Part shown: piece by piece, positions 8,774 to 15,703 of the stretch
How positions within the stretch are numbered: position 1 is the first letter of the stretch
How the letters are laid out: each line of letters begins with the position of its first letter
Source: Catenibacterium sp. co_0103
Lineage (GTDB): Bacteria > Bacillota_I > Bacilli_A > Erysipelotrichales > Coprobacillaceae
Direction of reading: 5' to 3'
Assembly: GCF_004168205.1 (NCBI RefSeq)
Contig: NZ_RCYB01000037.1
Span: 1 to 20,757, forward strand
Length of the DNA stretch: 20,757 nucleotides
The notes under the pieces: model-generated
The model's input: only the letters and a program-made list of their open reading frames with translations
Told to the model about the DNA's origin: nothing
Databases searched by the model: none
Position numbers and translations under genes: made by a program

Positions 8774-8785
8774 AGCCTCTTTTTC
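8763..8785 (+). terminator. Intrinsic terminator of the first operon
   Basis: AAGAGGC (8763-8769) pairs with GCCTCTT (8775-8781) around loop TTAAA, followed by TTTTCTTCTT. The stop codon TAA (8771-8773) lies in the loop, so the hairpin overlaps the end of the gene. Confidence 0.8.
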
Positions 8786-8788
8786 TTC

Positions 8789-8817
8789 TTTAACTCTTAT
8801 TATTTTTGATTTATAAT
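8789..8817 (+). promoter_or_regulatory. Candidate promoter of the flippase gene
   Basis: A consensus TATAAT (8812-8817) lies 35 bases before the start codon and just after the terminator. The -35 region TTTAAC (8789-8794), 17 bases upstream, is weak. Position and the perfect -10 box support it. Confidence 0.5.
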
Positions 8818-8852
8818 TATTGCGGTTTGTAACAAGGAAAGAGAGGTTTTGT

Positions 8853-10310
8853 ATGAAAAAACAGAAATCACTTAAGTTGAATTTCATTATGAATGCATTA
8901 CTTACAATGTCTTCATTCATATTCCCACTTATTACATTCCCATATGTATCGAGAGTATTAGGGCCTACAGGAACAGGTCAGGTTAACTTTGCGACATCAT
9001 TGATTACTTATTTCTCAATGTTTGCGCAGTTAGGTATTCCGACATATGGTATCAAAGTATGTGCACAGGTAAGAGATGATCATGATAAACTCACAAGAAC
9101 AACACAAGAATTATTAATTATAAATCTTGTCATGACTGTAATCTCTTATGTTGCGTTTATTGTTGCGTTATTCGCAGTTCCAAAGCTTGCATCTGATAAG
9201 ATGTTGTATGTGATTACTAGTAGTACTATCCTACTTACTACAATAGGTATGGAATGGCTCTATAAAGCTTTAGAACAGTATACATATATCACTATTCGTT
9301 CTATTATCTTTAAGTTTATTGGACTTATTGCGATGTTCTTGCTAGTTCGTTCAAAGAACGATTATGTCATGTATGCGGGTATTACAGTATTTGCAGCAAG
9401 TGCTTCATTTATTCTTAACTTATTAAATGCCCACAAGTATATTGGTTTAAAACCAGTTGGACATTATAATTTCAAGAGACATTTCAAGCCAGTCGCTATC
9501 TTCTTTGCGATGAGCTGTGCAACTACAATCTATACTAATCTAGATTCAGTTATGTTAGGTTTCATGGCTACTAATGCAGATGTTGGTTACTATGGTGCAG
9601 CTGTTAAGATTAAGAATATTTTAGTATCTATCGTTACTTCACTAGGTACTGTATTACTTCCTAGAGCGGCTTATTATATTGAACACCAGCAGATGGATGA
9701 ATTTCAGAAACTAAGTAGAAAAGCATTAAATTTCGTATTCATTATTGCATCCCCAATGATGATTTATTTCATTCTCTTCGCAAAACAGGGTATCTTCTTT
9801 TTATCAGGTGATGCCTTTGCGCCAGCAGTTGTACCTATGCAGCTTATCATGCCTACCCTACTCCTTATTGGTATTACAAATATCTTAGGTATTCAAATTC
9901 TTGTCCCATTAGGATATGAAAAAGCTGTACTTGTATCTGAAATAGTTGGTGCAGTCATTGACTTAGTGGTTAATGCATTATTGATTCCAGTGTATCAATC
10001 AAGTGGTGCTGCAATTGGTACATTACTTGCAGAATTTGCGGTTATGGTCGTACAGTGTATTGCGTTAAAGAATGAAATCAAAACAGCCTTTAGTGATATT
10101 AAATACTTAAAGATTATTCTTGCTATTATTATTGCATCACTTGCATCTTTCTGGGTGACTGCATTAAATTTACATGTATTCATTACACTCGTTATTTCAG
10201 CTATCTTGTTCTTTGGTGTATATGGTCTTGTACTCATTATCATGAAAGAAAAACTTGTCATTGAAATATTGACACAAATCTTTAGTAAGTTAAAACATAA
10301 AAGCGCATAA
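8853..10310 (+). CDS. Wzx-like flippase (polysaccharide exporter, MOP superfamily)
   Basis: A polytopic membrane protein of 485 residues that would flip the lipid-linked repeat unit to the outer face. The N-terminus shows the pattern of this family: a basic start, then NFIMNALLTMSSFIFPLITFP and YVSRVLGPTGTGQVNFA, followed by about 12-14 hydrophobic helices. EWLYKALEQYTYITIR and TIYTNLDSVMLGFM are also typical of RfbX/Wzx-type exporters. An in-frame TTG at 8820 lies on the promoter; the ATG at 8853 follows GGAAAGAGAGG (8836-8846) and was chosen. It stands as its own transcription unit between two terminators, unusual for a gene that must be made together with the polymerase and transferases. 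Confidence 0.93.
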   Translation: MKKQKSLKLNFIMNALLTMSSFIFPLITFPYVSRVLGPTGTGQVNFATSLITYFSMFAQLGIPTYGIKVCAQVRDDHDKLTRTTQELLIINLVMTVISYVAFIVALFAVPKLASDKMLYVITSSTILLTTIGMEWLYKALEQYTYITIRSIIFKFIGLIAMFLLVRSKNDYVMYAGITVFAASASFILNLLNAHKYIGLKPVGHYNFKRHFKPVAIFFAMSCATTIYTNLDSVMLGFMATNADVGYYGAAVKIKNILVSIVTSLGTVLLPRAAYYIEHQQMDEFQKLSRKALNFVFIIASPMMIYFILFAKQGIFFLSGDAFAPAVVPMQLIMPTLLLIGITNILGIQILVPLGYEKAVLVSEIVGAVIDLVVNALLIPVYQSSGAAIGTLLAEFAVMVVQCIALKNEIKTAFSDIKYLKIILAIIIASLASFWVTALNLHVFITLVISAILFFGVYGLVLIIMKEKLVIEILTQIFSKLKHKSA

Positions 10311-10321
10311 TTGCGCTTTTT
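10299..10321 (+). terminator. Intrinsic terminator of the flippase gene
   Basis: AAAAGCGCA (10299-10307) pairs perfectly with TGCGCTTTT (10312-10320) around loop TAAT, with T beyond. The stop codon TAA (10308-10310) is in the loop. The T run at its end also forms the first base of the next promoter's -35 box. Confidence 0.85.
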
Positions 10322-10348
10322 GACTTATAAAACAATAAAGGGTATACT
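10320..10348 (+). promoter_or_regulatory. Housekeeping-type promoter of gpsA-tagD
   Basis: TTGACT (10320-10325) and TATACT (10343-10348) are separated by 17 bases, a near-consensus vegetative promoter. Transcription would start about 65 bases before the start codon. It is back-to-back with the preceding terminator. Confidence 0.75.
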
Positions 10349-10419
10349 TTTATTGTAATGACTAATGAATATGAATGATGTAAAATAATTATATTCATAT
10401 GAAGGAGGAAATCAGAGAT

Positions 10420-11877
10420 ATGCCTGATAAACAGAGAATCGGTATTTTAGGAGCTGGTACTTGGGGTATGGCTCTTGCAAGAATGCTGGCTAATTGTGAT
10501 AAGGAAGTAACAGTGTGGTCTGCCCTTCCACAGGAAGTGGAACAGTTAAGCACAACACATACACATCCAAAACTTCCTGGTGTTGATTTTCCTGAAACTA
10601 TTCGTTATACAACAGATATAGAAGAAGCATGTACTAATCAGAATATTATTATGTTTGCGGTACCTTCTGTATTTGTAAGAAGCACAGCTGAAAAGGCTAA
10701 ACCTTACATTAAAGACAATCAGATTATTGTGGATGTTGCGAAAGGTATTGAAGCAGATACATTCATGACTTTAACTGAAGTTATTGAAGATGTACTTGAT
10801 AATGACACATTACATTTTGTCGCATTATCTGGTCCTACTCATGCAGAAGAAGTGGCAAGAGGATTACCTACTGCCATTGTATCAGCATGTAAGAATCTAG
10901 ATGCGGCTAAATATGTACAGAAGTTCTTTAGTAGTCCTTTTATGCGTGTGTATACAAATAACGATGTGAAAGGAATTGAAATCTGTGGTGCATTAAAGAA
11001 TATTATTGCGTTAGCTGCTGGTATTTCTGGTGGCTTAGGTTATGGTGATAATGCCCGTGCAGCTTTAATTACAAGAGGTCTTGCAGAAATGGAGAGACTT
11101 GGTGGTAGAATTGGCTGTACACCACATACATTTAGTGGTTTAACTGGTATGGGTGACTTGATTGTGACTTGTACAAGTGAATTCAGTAGAAACAACCAGG
11201 CAGGTCATTTGATTGGTGAAGGTAAGACACCAGCAGAGGCAGTTAAGAAAGTAGGAATGGTTGTAGAAGGTATTAATGCATTACCTGCAGCTGTTCAGCT
11301 TGCAGAAACTTATAAAGTGGATATGCCTATTGTAATGACTGTCAATAAAATCGTTAATGAAGGCTTGAATCCAAAGGATGCAGTCAATGCATTATTACAG
11401 AGAGATTTAAAATCAGAAACACCTCTTCCATCTATTAATGATGTATTTGAAGAGTCAGTATTAAGAAAGACGAGGAAAAGTGGAATGAAGAGAGTTATTA
11501 CTTATGGGACTTTTGACTTATTACATTATGGTCATATTAACCTATTAAGAAGAGCTAAAGAATTAGGTGATTACTTAATCGTTGGTTTATCAACAGATGA
11601 ATTCAACTGGAATGAAAAACAGAAGAAGTGTTACTTTACTTATGAACAGAGAAAACAGTTACTAGAATCAGTTAGATATGTAGATTTAGTTATTCCTGAA
11701 TGTGCATGGGATCAGAAACGTAAAGATGTTCATGAATATCATGTTGATACTTTTGTCATGGGAGATGACTGGAAAGGTCAGTTTGACTTCTTAGAAGAAG
11801 AAGGTGCAGAAGTAGTATACTTACCTAGAACTCCTGAAATCAGTACAACAAGAATCAAAAAAGACTTGAATAAATAG
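10420..11877 (+). CDS. Fused glycerol-3-phosphate dehydrogenase / glycerol-3-phosphate cytidylyltransferase (GpsA-TagD)
   Basis: One open frame of 485 residues joins two enzymes. Residues 1 to ~335 are GpsA, which reduces dihydroxyacetone phosphate to sn-glycerol-3-phosphate: nucleotide-binding GILGAGTWGMALA, SGPTHAEEVARGLPTA, the catalytic-Lys segment CGALKNIIALAAG, and TGMGDLIVTCTSEFSRN. Residues 356-485 are TagD, which makes CDP-glycerol from that product and CTP: VITYGTFDLLHYGH (nucleotide-binding HxGH), FVMGDDW and RTPEISTTRIK. About 20 linker residues lie between. Each part is full length for its family (TagD is ~130 residues), and no stop or frameshift separates them. The ATG at 10399 would place AAGGAGG (10402-10408) inside the gene, so the ATG at 10420 was chosen. 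It has its own promoter and links the locus to glycerol-phosphate polymers. Confidence 0.93.
   Translation: MPDKQRIGILGAGTWGMALARMLANCDKEVTVWSALPQEVEQLSTTHTHPKLPGVDFPETIRYTTDIEEACTNQNIIMFAVPSVFVRSTAEKAKPYIKDNQIIVDVAKGIEADTFMTLTEVIEDVLDNDTLHFVALSGPTHAEEVARGLPTAIVSACKNLDAAKYVQKFFSSPFMRVYTNNDVKGIEICGALKNIIALAAGISGGLGYGDNARAALITRGLAEMERLGGRIGCTPHTFSGLTGMGDLIVTCTSEFSRNNQAGHLIGEGKTPAEAVKKVGMVVEGINALPAAVQLAETYKVDMPIVMTVNKIVNEGLNPKDAVNALLQRDLKSETPLPSINDVFEESVLRKTRKSGMKRVITYGTFDLLHYGHINLLRRAKELGDYLIVGLSTDEFNWNEKQKKCYFTYEQRKQLLESVRYVDLVIPECAWDQKRKDVHEYHVDTFVMGDDWKGQFDFLEEEGAEVVYLPRTPEISTTRIKKDLNK
11472..11487 (+). promoter_or_regulatory. Internal ribosome site and start codon at the GpsA-TagD junction
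   Basis: GAGGA (11472-11476) lies 8 bases before an in-frame ATG (11485-11487) that is exactly where a free TagD would begin (MKRVITYG). It may be a leftover of two once-separate genes, or may still yield free TagD beside the fusion. Confidence 0.45.
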
Positions 11878-11937
11878 TTATATTTTACTCGTTTATGAAG
11901 ATGATATGTAATTTTTGTGTAATTATCACCTTAAAGG

Positions 11938-11965
11938 TTTTCATTTTTTCATTTACGAGTATAAT
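11938..11965 (+). promoter_or_regulatory. Candidate promoter of the LCP gene
   Basis: Consensus TATAAT (11960-11965) with TTTTCA (11938-11943) 16 bases upstream, 31 bases before the start codon. No clear terminator for the preceding gene is visible in 11878-11996, so read-through from gpsA-tagD is also possible. Confidence 0.55.
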
Positions 11966-11996
11966 GACGAATGAACCCGAATTATAGGAGGTAGTT

Positions 11997-13502
11997 ATGA
12001 AGTTTATTACATCACGTGCCTTGGTCCTAGGTATCCAGGCTGTTGTATCTGCAGTGCTTGCATTCTTCGTAGTTAAGATTGGAATCTTACCTACAAAGTA
12101 TTTAATGGCAGCATTCGCGGTATTAGTAGTATTATGGCTATTCATGTTCTTATTGACTATGCCATCAAAGAAGAAAAAAGTTGCAAGACCTTTAATTGGT
12201 AAAATAGTGTCTCTTTTATTAAGTATCGCAATGGTATTTGGTACTAGTAAGATTATCAAAGGTGATTCATTCCTTTCATCTCTTACTAATGTAGGTACTG
12301 AAACAACTACTTATTCTTTAGTAGTATTAAAAAGCAGTGGTTATAAGAATGTTTCTTCATTAAAAGGAAAAACAATCGATTACTACGCAAACGATAAAAA
12401 GAAAGCGATGCAGGTAAAAGAAAAACTACAGAAACAGATCAGTTTCCATGGTAATGGTGAAGATGATAATGCGAAGCTTGCATCAGACTTATATAGTGGT
12501 GATTGTGATGCAATCCTATTAAATGAAAGCTATCGTGAAATGATCAAAGAAACTTATAGTAAATTTGAATCAAAGACTAAAGTATTATGGCAGGAAAAGA
12601 TTGTAGAAGAAGTAGAAAATACTGCTTCTGATGTTAATGTAACTAAGAAGCCATTCGTATGTTATATTAGTGGTGTTGACTCTCGTGGAGGTGTAAATGA
12701 AAACAGCCGTTCAGACGTTAACCTATTAGTAACTATTAATCCAAACAATGGTCAGATGTTAATGACAAGTATTCCTAGAGACTATTATGTGAAACTTGCA
12801 AATTGTGGCAAGAAAGATAAATTAACTCATTCCGCTTTGTATGGTGGAACAGAAAACAGTATAAAGACTATTGAAGATTTCTTAGACATCAACATTGATT
12901 TCTATGCAAGAGTTGATTTCCAGTCAGTTATCCAGTTAGTTGATGCATTAGGTGGTATTGATATTTATTCTGATAAGGCATTTATTCCTTATACAGACCA
13001 TGGTATTAAGATTCCTAAGGGAAATGTACATATGGATGGACGTATGGCCCTTGCATTCGCAAGAGAACGTTATACATACCAGTCTGGTGACCAGCATAGA
13101 ACTGAAAACCAGCAGGCAGTATTACAGGCTATTATCAAGAAAGCAGTATCTCCAAAGATCTTAACTAACTATAGTGAAATCTTAGATTCTATCAAAGCTA
13201 CATTTACAACTAATATGCCATCTTCAAGTATCAGAGCTTTAGTTAATAAGCAGTTAGATGACAACATTAAATGGGATTTCCAGAAATCATTCCTTAAGGG
13301 TGAAGGTGTGATGCAGACTGGTGGTTACTCAATGCCTAAGACTAAATTATGGTATTGTATCCCAGATGAAGACAGTATTGAATTAAATTCTAAATACATC
13401 AACGCTATGTGTGATGGTAAGAAGATTGATACTGAAAAGAAAATCTTTGATGTAGAAAAAGCTGAACAGGAAGCTAAAGAAGCAGAAAAGAAAACAAACT
13501 AA
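11997..13502 (+). CDS. CpsA-type LCP (LytR-CpsA-Psr) polymer-to-wall ligase
   Basis: A 501-residue membrane protein that would transfer the finished polymer from its lipid carrier to peptidoglycan outside the membrane. Three hydrophobic helices (about 8-26, 34-54, 66-83) lead to an accessory domain (~100-215) and then the LCP domain (~220-400), the layout of streptococcal CpsA rather than of single-span LCP proteins. LCP catalytic and phosphate-binding residues are visible: D228 in SGVDSRGG, R238 and D240 in SRSDVN, R261 in SIPRDYYV, and the later LAFARERYTYQSGDQHRTENQQ. The C-terminus is a charged Glu/Lys tail. Ribosome site AGGAGG precedes the ATG. It is a single-gene unit with its own promoter and terminator. 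Its substrate is probably the polymer of this locus. Confidence 0.93.
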   Translation: MKFITSRALVLGIQAVVSAVLAFFVVKIGILPTKYLMAAFAVLVVLWLFMFLLTMPSKKKKVARPLIGKIVSLLLSIAMVFGTSKIIKGDSFLSSLTNVGTETTTYSLVVLKSSGYKNVSSLKGKTIDYYANDKKKAMQVKEKLQKQISFHGNGEDDNAKLASDLYSGDCDAILLNESYREMIKETYSKFESKTKVLWQEKIVEEVENTASDVNVTKKPFVCYISGVDSRGGVNENSRSDVNLLVTINPNNGQMLMTSIPRDYYVKLANCGKKDKLTHSALYGGTENSIKTIEDFLDINIDFYARVDFQSVIQLVDALGGIDIYSDKAFIPYTDHGIKIPKGNVHMDGRMALAFARERYTYQSGDQHRTENQQAVLQAIIKKAVSPKILTNYSEILDSIKATFTTNMPSSSIRALVNKQLDDNIKWDFQKSFLKGEGVMQTGGYSMPKTKLWYCIPDEDSIELNSKYINAMCDGKKIDTEKKIFDVEKAEQEAKEAEKKTN

Positions 13503-13509
13503 TTTAGTG

Positions 13510-13545
13510 ACGGGGGTTGTATGATATCGACCCTCGTTTTATTTT
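13510..13545 (+). terminator. Intrinsic terminator after the LCP gene
   Basis: ACGGGGGTTG (13510-13519) pairs with CGACCCTCGT (13528-13537), including two G-U pairs in RNA, around an 8-base loop. It is followed by TTTATTTT. A long reading frame begins inside it at a TTG (13517), but that is not a plausible start. Confidence 0.75.
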
Positions 13546-13553
13546 GGATATTA

Positions 13554-13562
13554 TGGTATTAT
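13554..13562 (+). promoter_or_regulatory. Weak candidate promoter of the second glf unit (extended -10)
   Basis: TATTAT (13557-13562) is preceded by TGG, giving an extended -10 box like that before the first gene (TGG then TATAGT). No good -35 box is present. It lies between the terminator and glf copy 2. Confidence 0.35.
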
Positions 13563-13588
13563 TGAAGAGACGAAAGAAGGACATCAAT

Positions 13589-14686
13589 ATGAAATATGAT
13601 TATCTAGTAGTAGGATCAGGTCTTTATGGCGCAATCTTTGCGCATGAAGCCAATAAGAGAGGAAAGAAGGTTCTTGTCATTGATAAGAGACCTAATATTG
13701 CCGGAAACATCTATACAGAAGAAGTAGAAGGCATCAATGTACATAAGTATGGTGCACATATCTTCCATACAAATAATAAGGAAGTATGGCAGTATATTAC
13801 TCAGTTTGCAGAATTCAATAGATTCACTAACTCACCTGTTGCAAACTATAAGGGAGAACTATATTCTCTTCCATTCAACATGTATACATTCAACAAGATG
13901 TGGGGAGTAGTGACTCCAGAAGAAGCAGCTGCCAAGATTGAAGAACAGAGACAGGAAATCAAGGGAGAACCAAAGAACCTTGAAGAACAGGCTATTTCAT
14001 TAGTTGGTAGAGATATCTATGAAAAGCTCATTAAAGGCTATACAGAAAAACAATGGGGAAGACCATGTAATGAACTTCCATCATTCATCATCAAGAGATT
14101 ACCAGTAAGACTTACTTTTGATAATAACTATTTCAATGCGTTATATCAGGGTATTCCAATGGGTGGATATACAAAGATGGTAGAAAACATGTTGGAAGGT
14201 ATTGAAGTAAGATTGAATACAGATTATCTAGAAAACAAGGAAGAACTAGATAGCTTAGCAGATAAGGTTGTTTATACAGGACCTATCGATGCCTACTTCA
14301 ACTATAAGCTAGGAACACTAGAATACAGATCAGTCAGATTTGAAACAGAAGTATTAGATAAGCCAAATTTCCAGGGAAATGCGGCAGTAAACTATACGGA
14401 TGCAGAAACACCTTGGACAAGAATCATTGAACATAAATGGTTTGAATTTGGAACACAGCCAAAGACTGTTATCAGTAGAGAATACAGCTCTGAATGGAAT
14501 CTAGGAGATGAACCATACTATCCAGTCAATGATGAAAAGAATGGTGCCTTATATGCAGAATATAAGAAGCTAGGCGATGCAGAAACTAAAGTGATCTTTG
14601 GTGGAAGACTTGGAGAATATAAGTATTATGATATGGATGCAGTTATTGCAGCTGCACTAGCTAAAGTAAAAGAGGTATTTGAATAA
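13589..14686 (+). CDS. glf: UDP-galactopyranose mutase, copy 2
   Basis: Same enzyme as the copy at 5463: UDP-galactopyranose to UDP-galactofuranose, with FAD motif VVGSGLYGAIFA and all other Glf landmarks. It has 365 residues, starting MKYDYL where copy 1 has MSKYDYL. The ATG at 13589 follows AAAGAAGGA (13573-13581) and is preferred over an in-frame TTG inside the terminator at 13517. Bases 13592-14574 read identical to copy 1, including all third positions, while the last 112 bases differ at 13 places. Such a sharp edge suggests recent gene conversion or a chimeric duplication. Its stop overlaps the GT2 start by one base. Two active copies are redundant on paper; different promoters may let each unit have its own supply. 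Confidence 0.97.
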   Translation: MKYDYLVVGSGLYGAIFAHEANKRGKKVLVIDKRPNIAGNIYTEEVEGINVHKYGAHIFHTNNKEVWQYITQFAEFNRFTNSPVANYKGELYSLPFNMYTFNKMWGVVTPEEAAAKIEEQRQEIKGEPKNLEEQAISLVGRDIYEKLIKGYTEKQWGRPCNELPSFIIKRLPVRLTFDNNYFNALYQGIPMGGYTKMVENMLEGIEVRLNTDYLENKEELDSLADKVVYTGPIDAYFNYKLGTLEYRSVRFETEVLDKPNFQGNAAVNYTDAETPWTRIIEHKWFEFGTQPKTVISREYSSEWNLGDEPYYPVNDEKNGALYAEYKKLGDAETKVIFGGRLGEYKYYDMDAVIAAALAKVKEVFE

Positions 14687-15693
14687 TGAAGAGTTTAATA
14701 TCTATTATTATTCCTGTATATCGTGGAAATCCTGTTTATTTCAATAAGACAATCGAAAGCTGTCTCAATCAGACTTATGATTATGTAGAAGTGATTATTA
14801 TTGATAATGGATGTAATGATGCGTTGCAGGATACTTTAAGTGAATTAAATACAAAAGAGAGTGTGACAGTTGTAAAGAATTCTAAGAGCGGTGTATGTTC
14901 TGGTAGAAACTTAGGTGTAAAAACAGCTAAGGGAGACTATATCATGTTCTTAGATGCAGATGACTGGATTGAAAGTAATGCCTGTGAAATACTATTAAAT
15001 CATGCAGTAGAAGCAGAGGCAGATTGTGTGATTTGTAATTATAGTAGAGACTATAGTGATCATAGTGAAAAGATGCTTCACTATATAAGAGATACAATGT
15101 ATAAGGACTGGAAGGATTATTTAAAGGATCTGTTAAATGTACAGGCAGGTGTAGGATTCTGCTGGGGTAAACTCATTAAAGCTTCTACTATTGAAAATGT
15201 ATTATTAAATGAAGAATTAAGTCTTGCAGAAGATGCAGAATATTGTGCACGTGCCTCACAGAACTGGAGTGTTATTGTAGGTGATGAACATCCTTTAGTT
15301 CATTATATATTCAATGATCAATCTGCAGTACGTAAGTTTGATACAGCTTATGCAGATAAATTCCTCTTATCTATGAAAGCAGTAGAAGAAGACTTAAAAG
15401 ATATCATGGCAGAAGATAAGAATATAGAAACATTATTCTATAACTTTGTAAGTTATCATGTATTACTTATTCTAGTGAATTATTGTGCACATCCACAAAA
15501 TAAAGATCAAGCGATGTCTTCTTTAAAGGCATTAATGAAGAATGATTTATTTAAACGTGCTATAAAGAACTCTAACTATAATGGTATGTCTATGACACGT
15601 AAAGTACCATTATGGTTCTTAAAACATAAGATGAATAGATTCGCATTACTTGTAGGACAAGTAAGACAGAAACAGTTTTCTAAGAGTAAATAA
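14686..15693 (+). CDS. GT2-family glycosyltransferase
   Basis: A 335-residue GT-A fold transferase. It opens with ISIIIPVYRGNPVYFNKTIESCLNQTY, followed by VIIIDNGCNDA, GVCSGRNLGVKTAKGDYIMF and the metal-binding D90-A-D92. This is a classic GT2 donor-binding half. The C-terminal part (FCWGKLIK, ELSLAEDAEYCARAS) matches capsular GT2 enzymes where an E-D pair supplies the base. There is no membrane helix. It starts inside the stop codon of glf copy 2 (TAATG), so the two are probably translated together, which may mean it uses a galactofuranose donor; that is only inference. The GT4 gene begins 10 bases after it. Confidence 0.93.
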   Translation: MKSLISIIIPVYRGNPVYFNKTIESCLNQTYDYVEVIIIDNGCNDALQDTLSELNTKESVTVVKNSKSGVCSGRNLGVKTAKGDYIMFLDADDWIESNACEILLNHAVEAEADCVICNYSRDYSDHSEKMLHYIRDTMYKDWKDYLKDLLNVQAGVGFCWGKLIKASTIENVLLNEELSLAEDAEYCARASQNWSVIVGDEHPLVHYIFNDQSAVRKFDTAYADKFLLSMKAVEEDLKDIMAEDKNIETLFYNFVSYHVLLILVNYCAHPQNKDQAMSSLKALMKNDLFKRAIKNSNYNGMSMTRKVPLWFLKHKMNRFALLVGQVRQKQFSKSK

Positions 15694-15703
15694 GGAGTAG
15701 ATT

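Noticed and set aside
10366..10400. GAATAT...ATATTC partial palindrome before gpsA-tagD as an operator
   Set aside because: The arms are short, AT-only apart from one G/C, and widely spaced; likely by chance in AT-rich DNA.
11885..12259. Reverse-strand frame of 124 codons
   Set aside because: It overlaps the well-supported LCP gene and its promoter, and has no recognisable motif.
12952..13164. Small forward frame of 70 codons inside the LCP gene
   Set aside because: Out-of-frame shadow of the LCP coding sequence with no ribosome site.
13517..13588. N-terminal extension of glf copy 2 from a TTG
   Set aside because: It lies inside the terminator of the LCP gene and adds residues not found in copy 1; the ATG at 13589 has a ribosome site and matches the family start.
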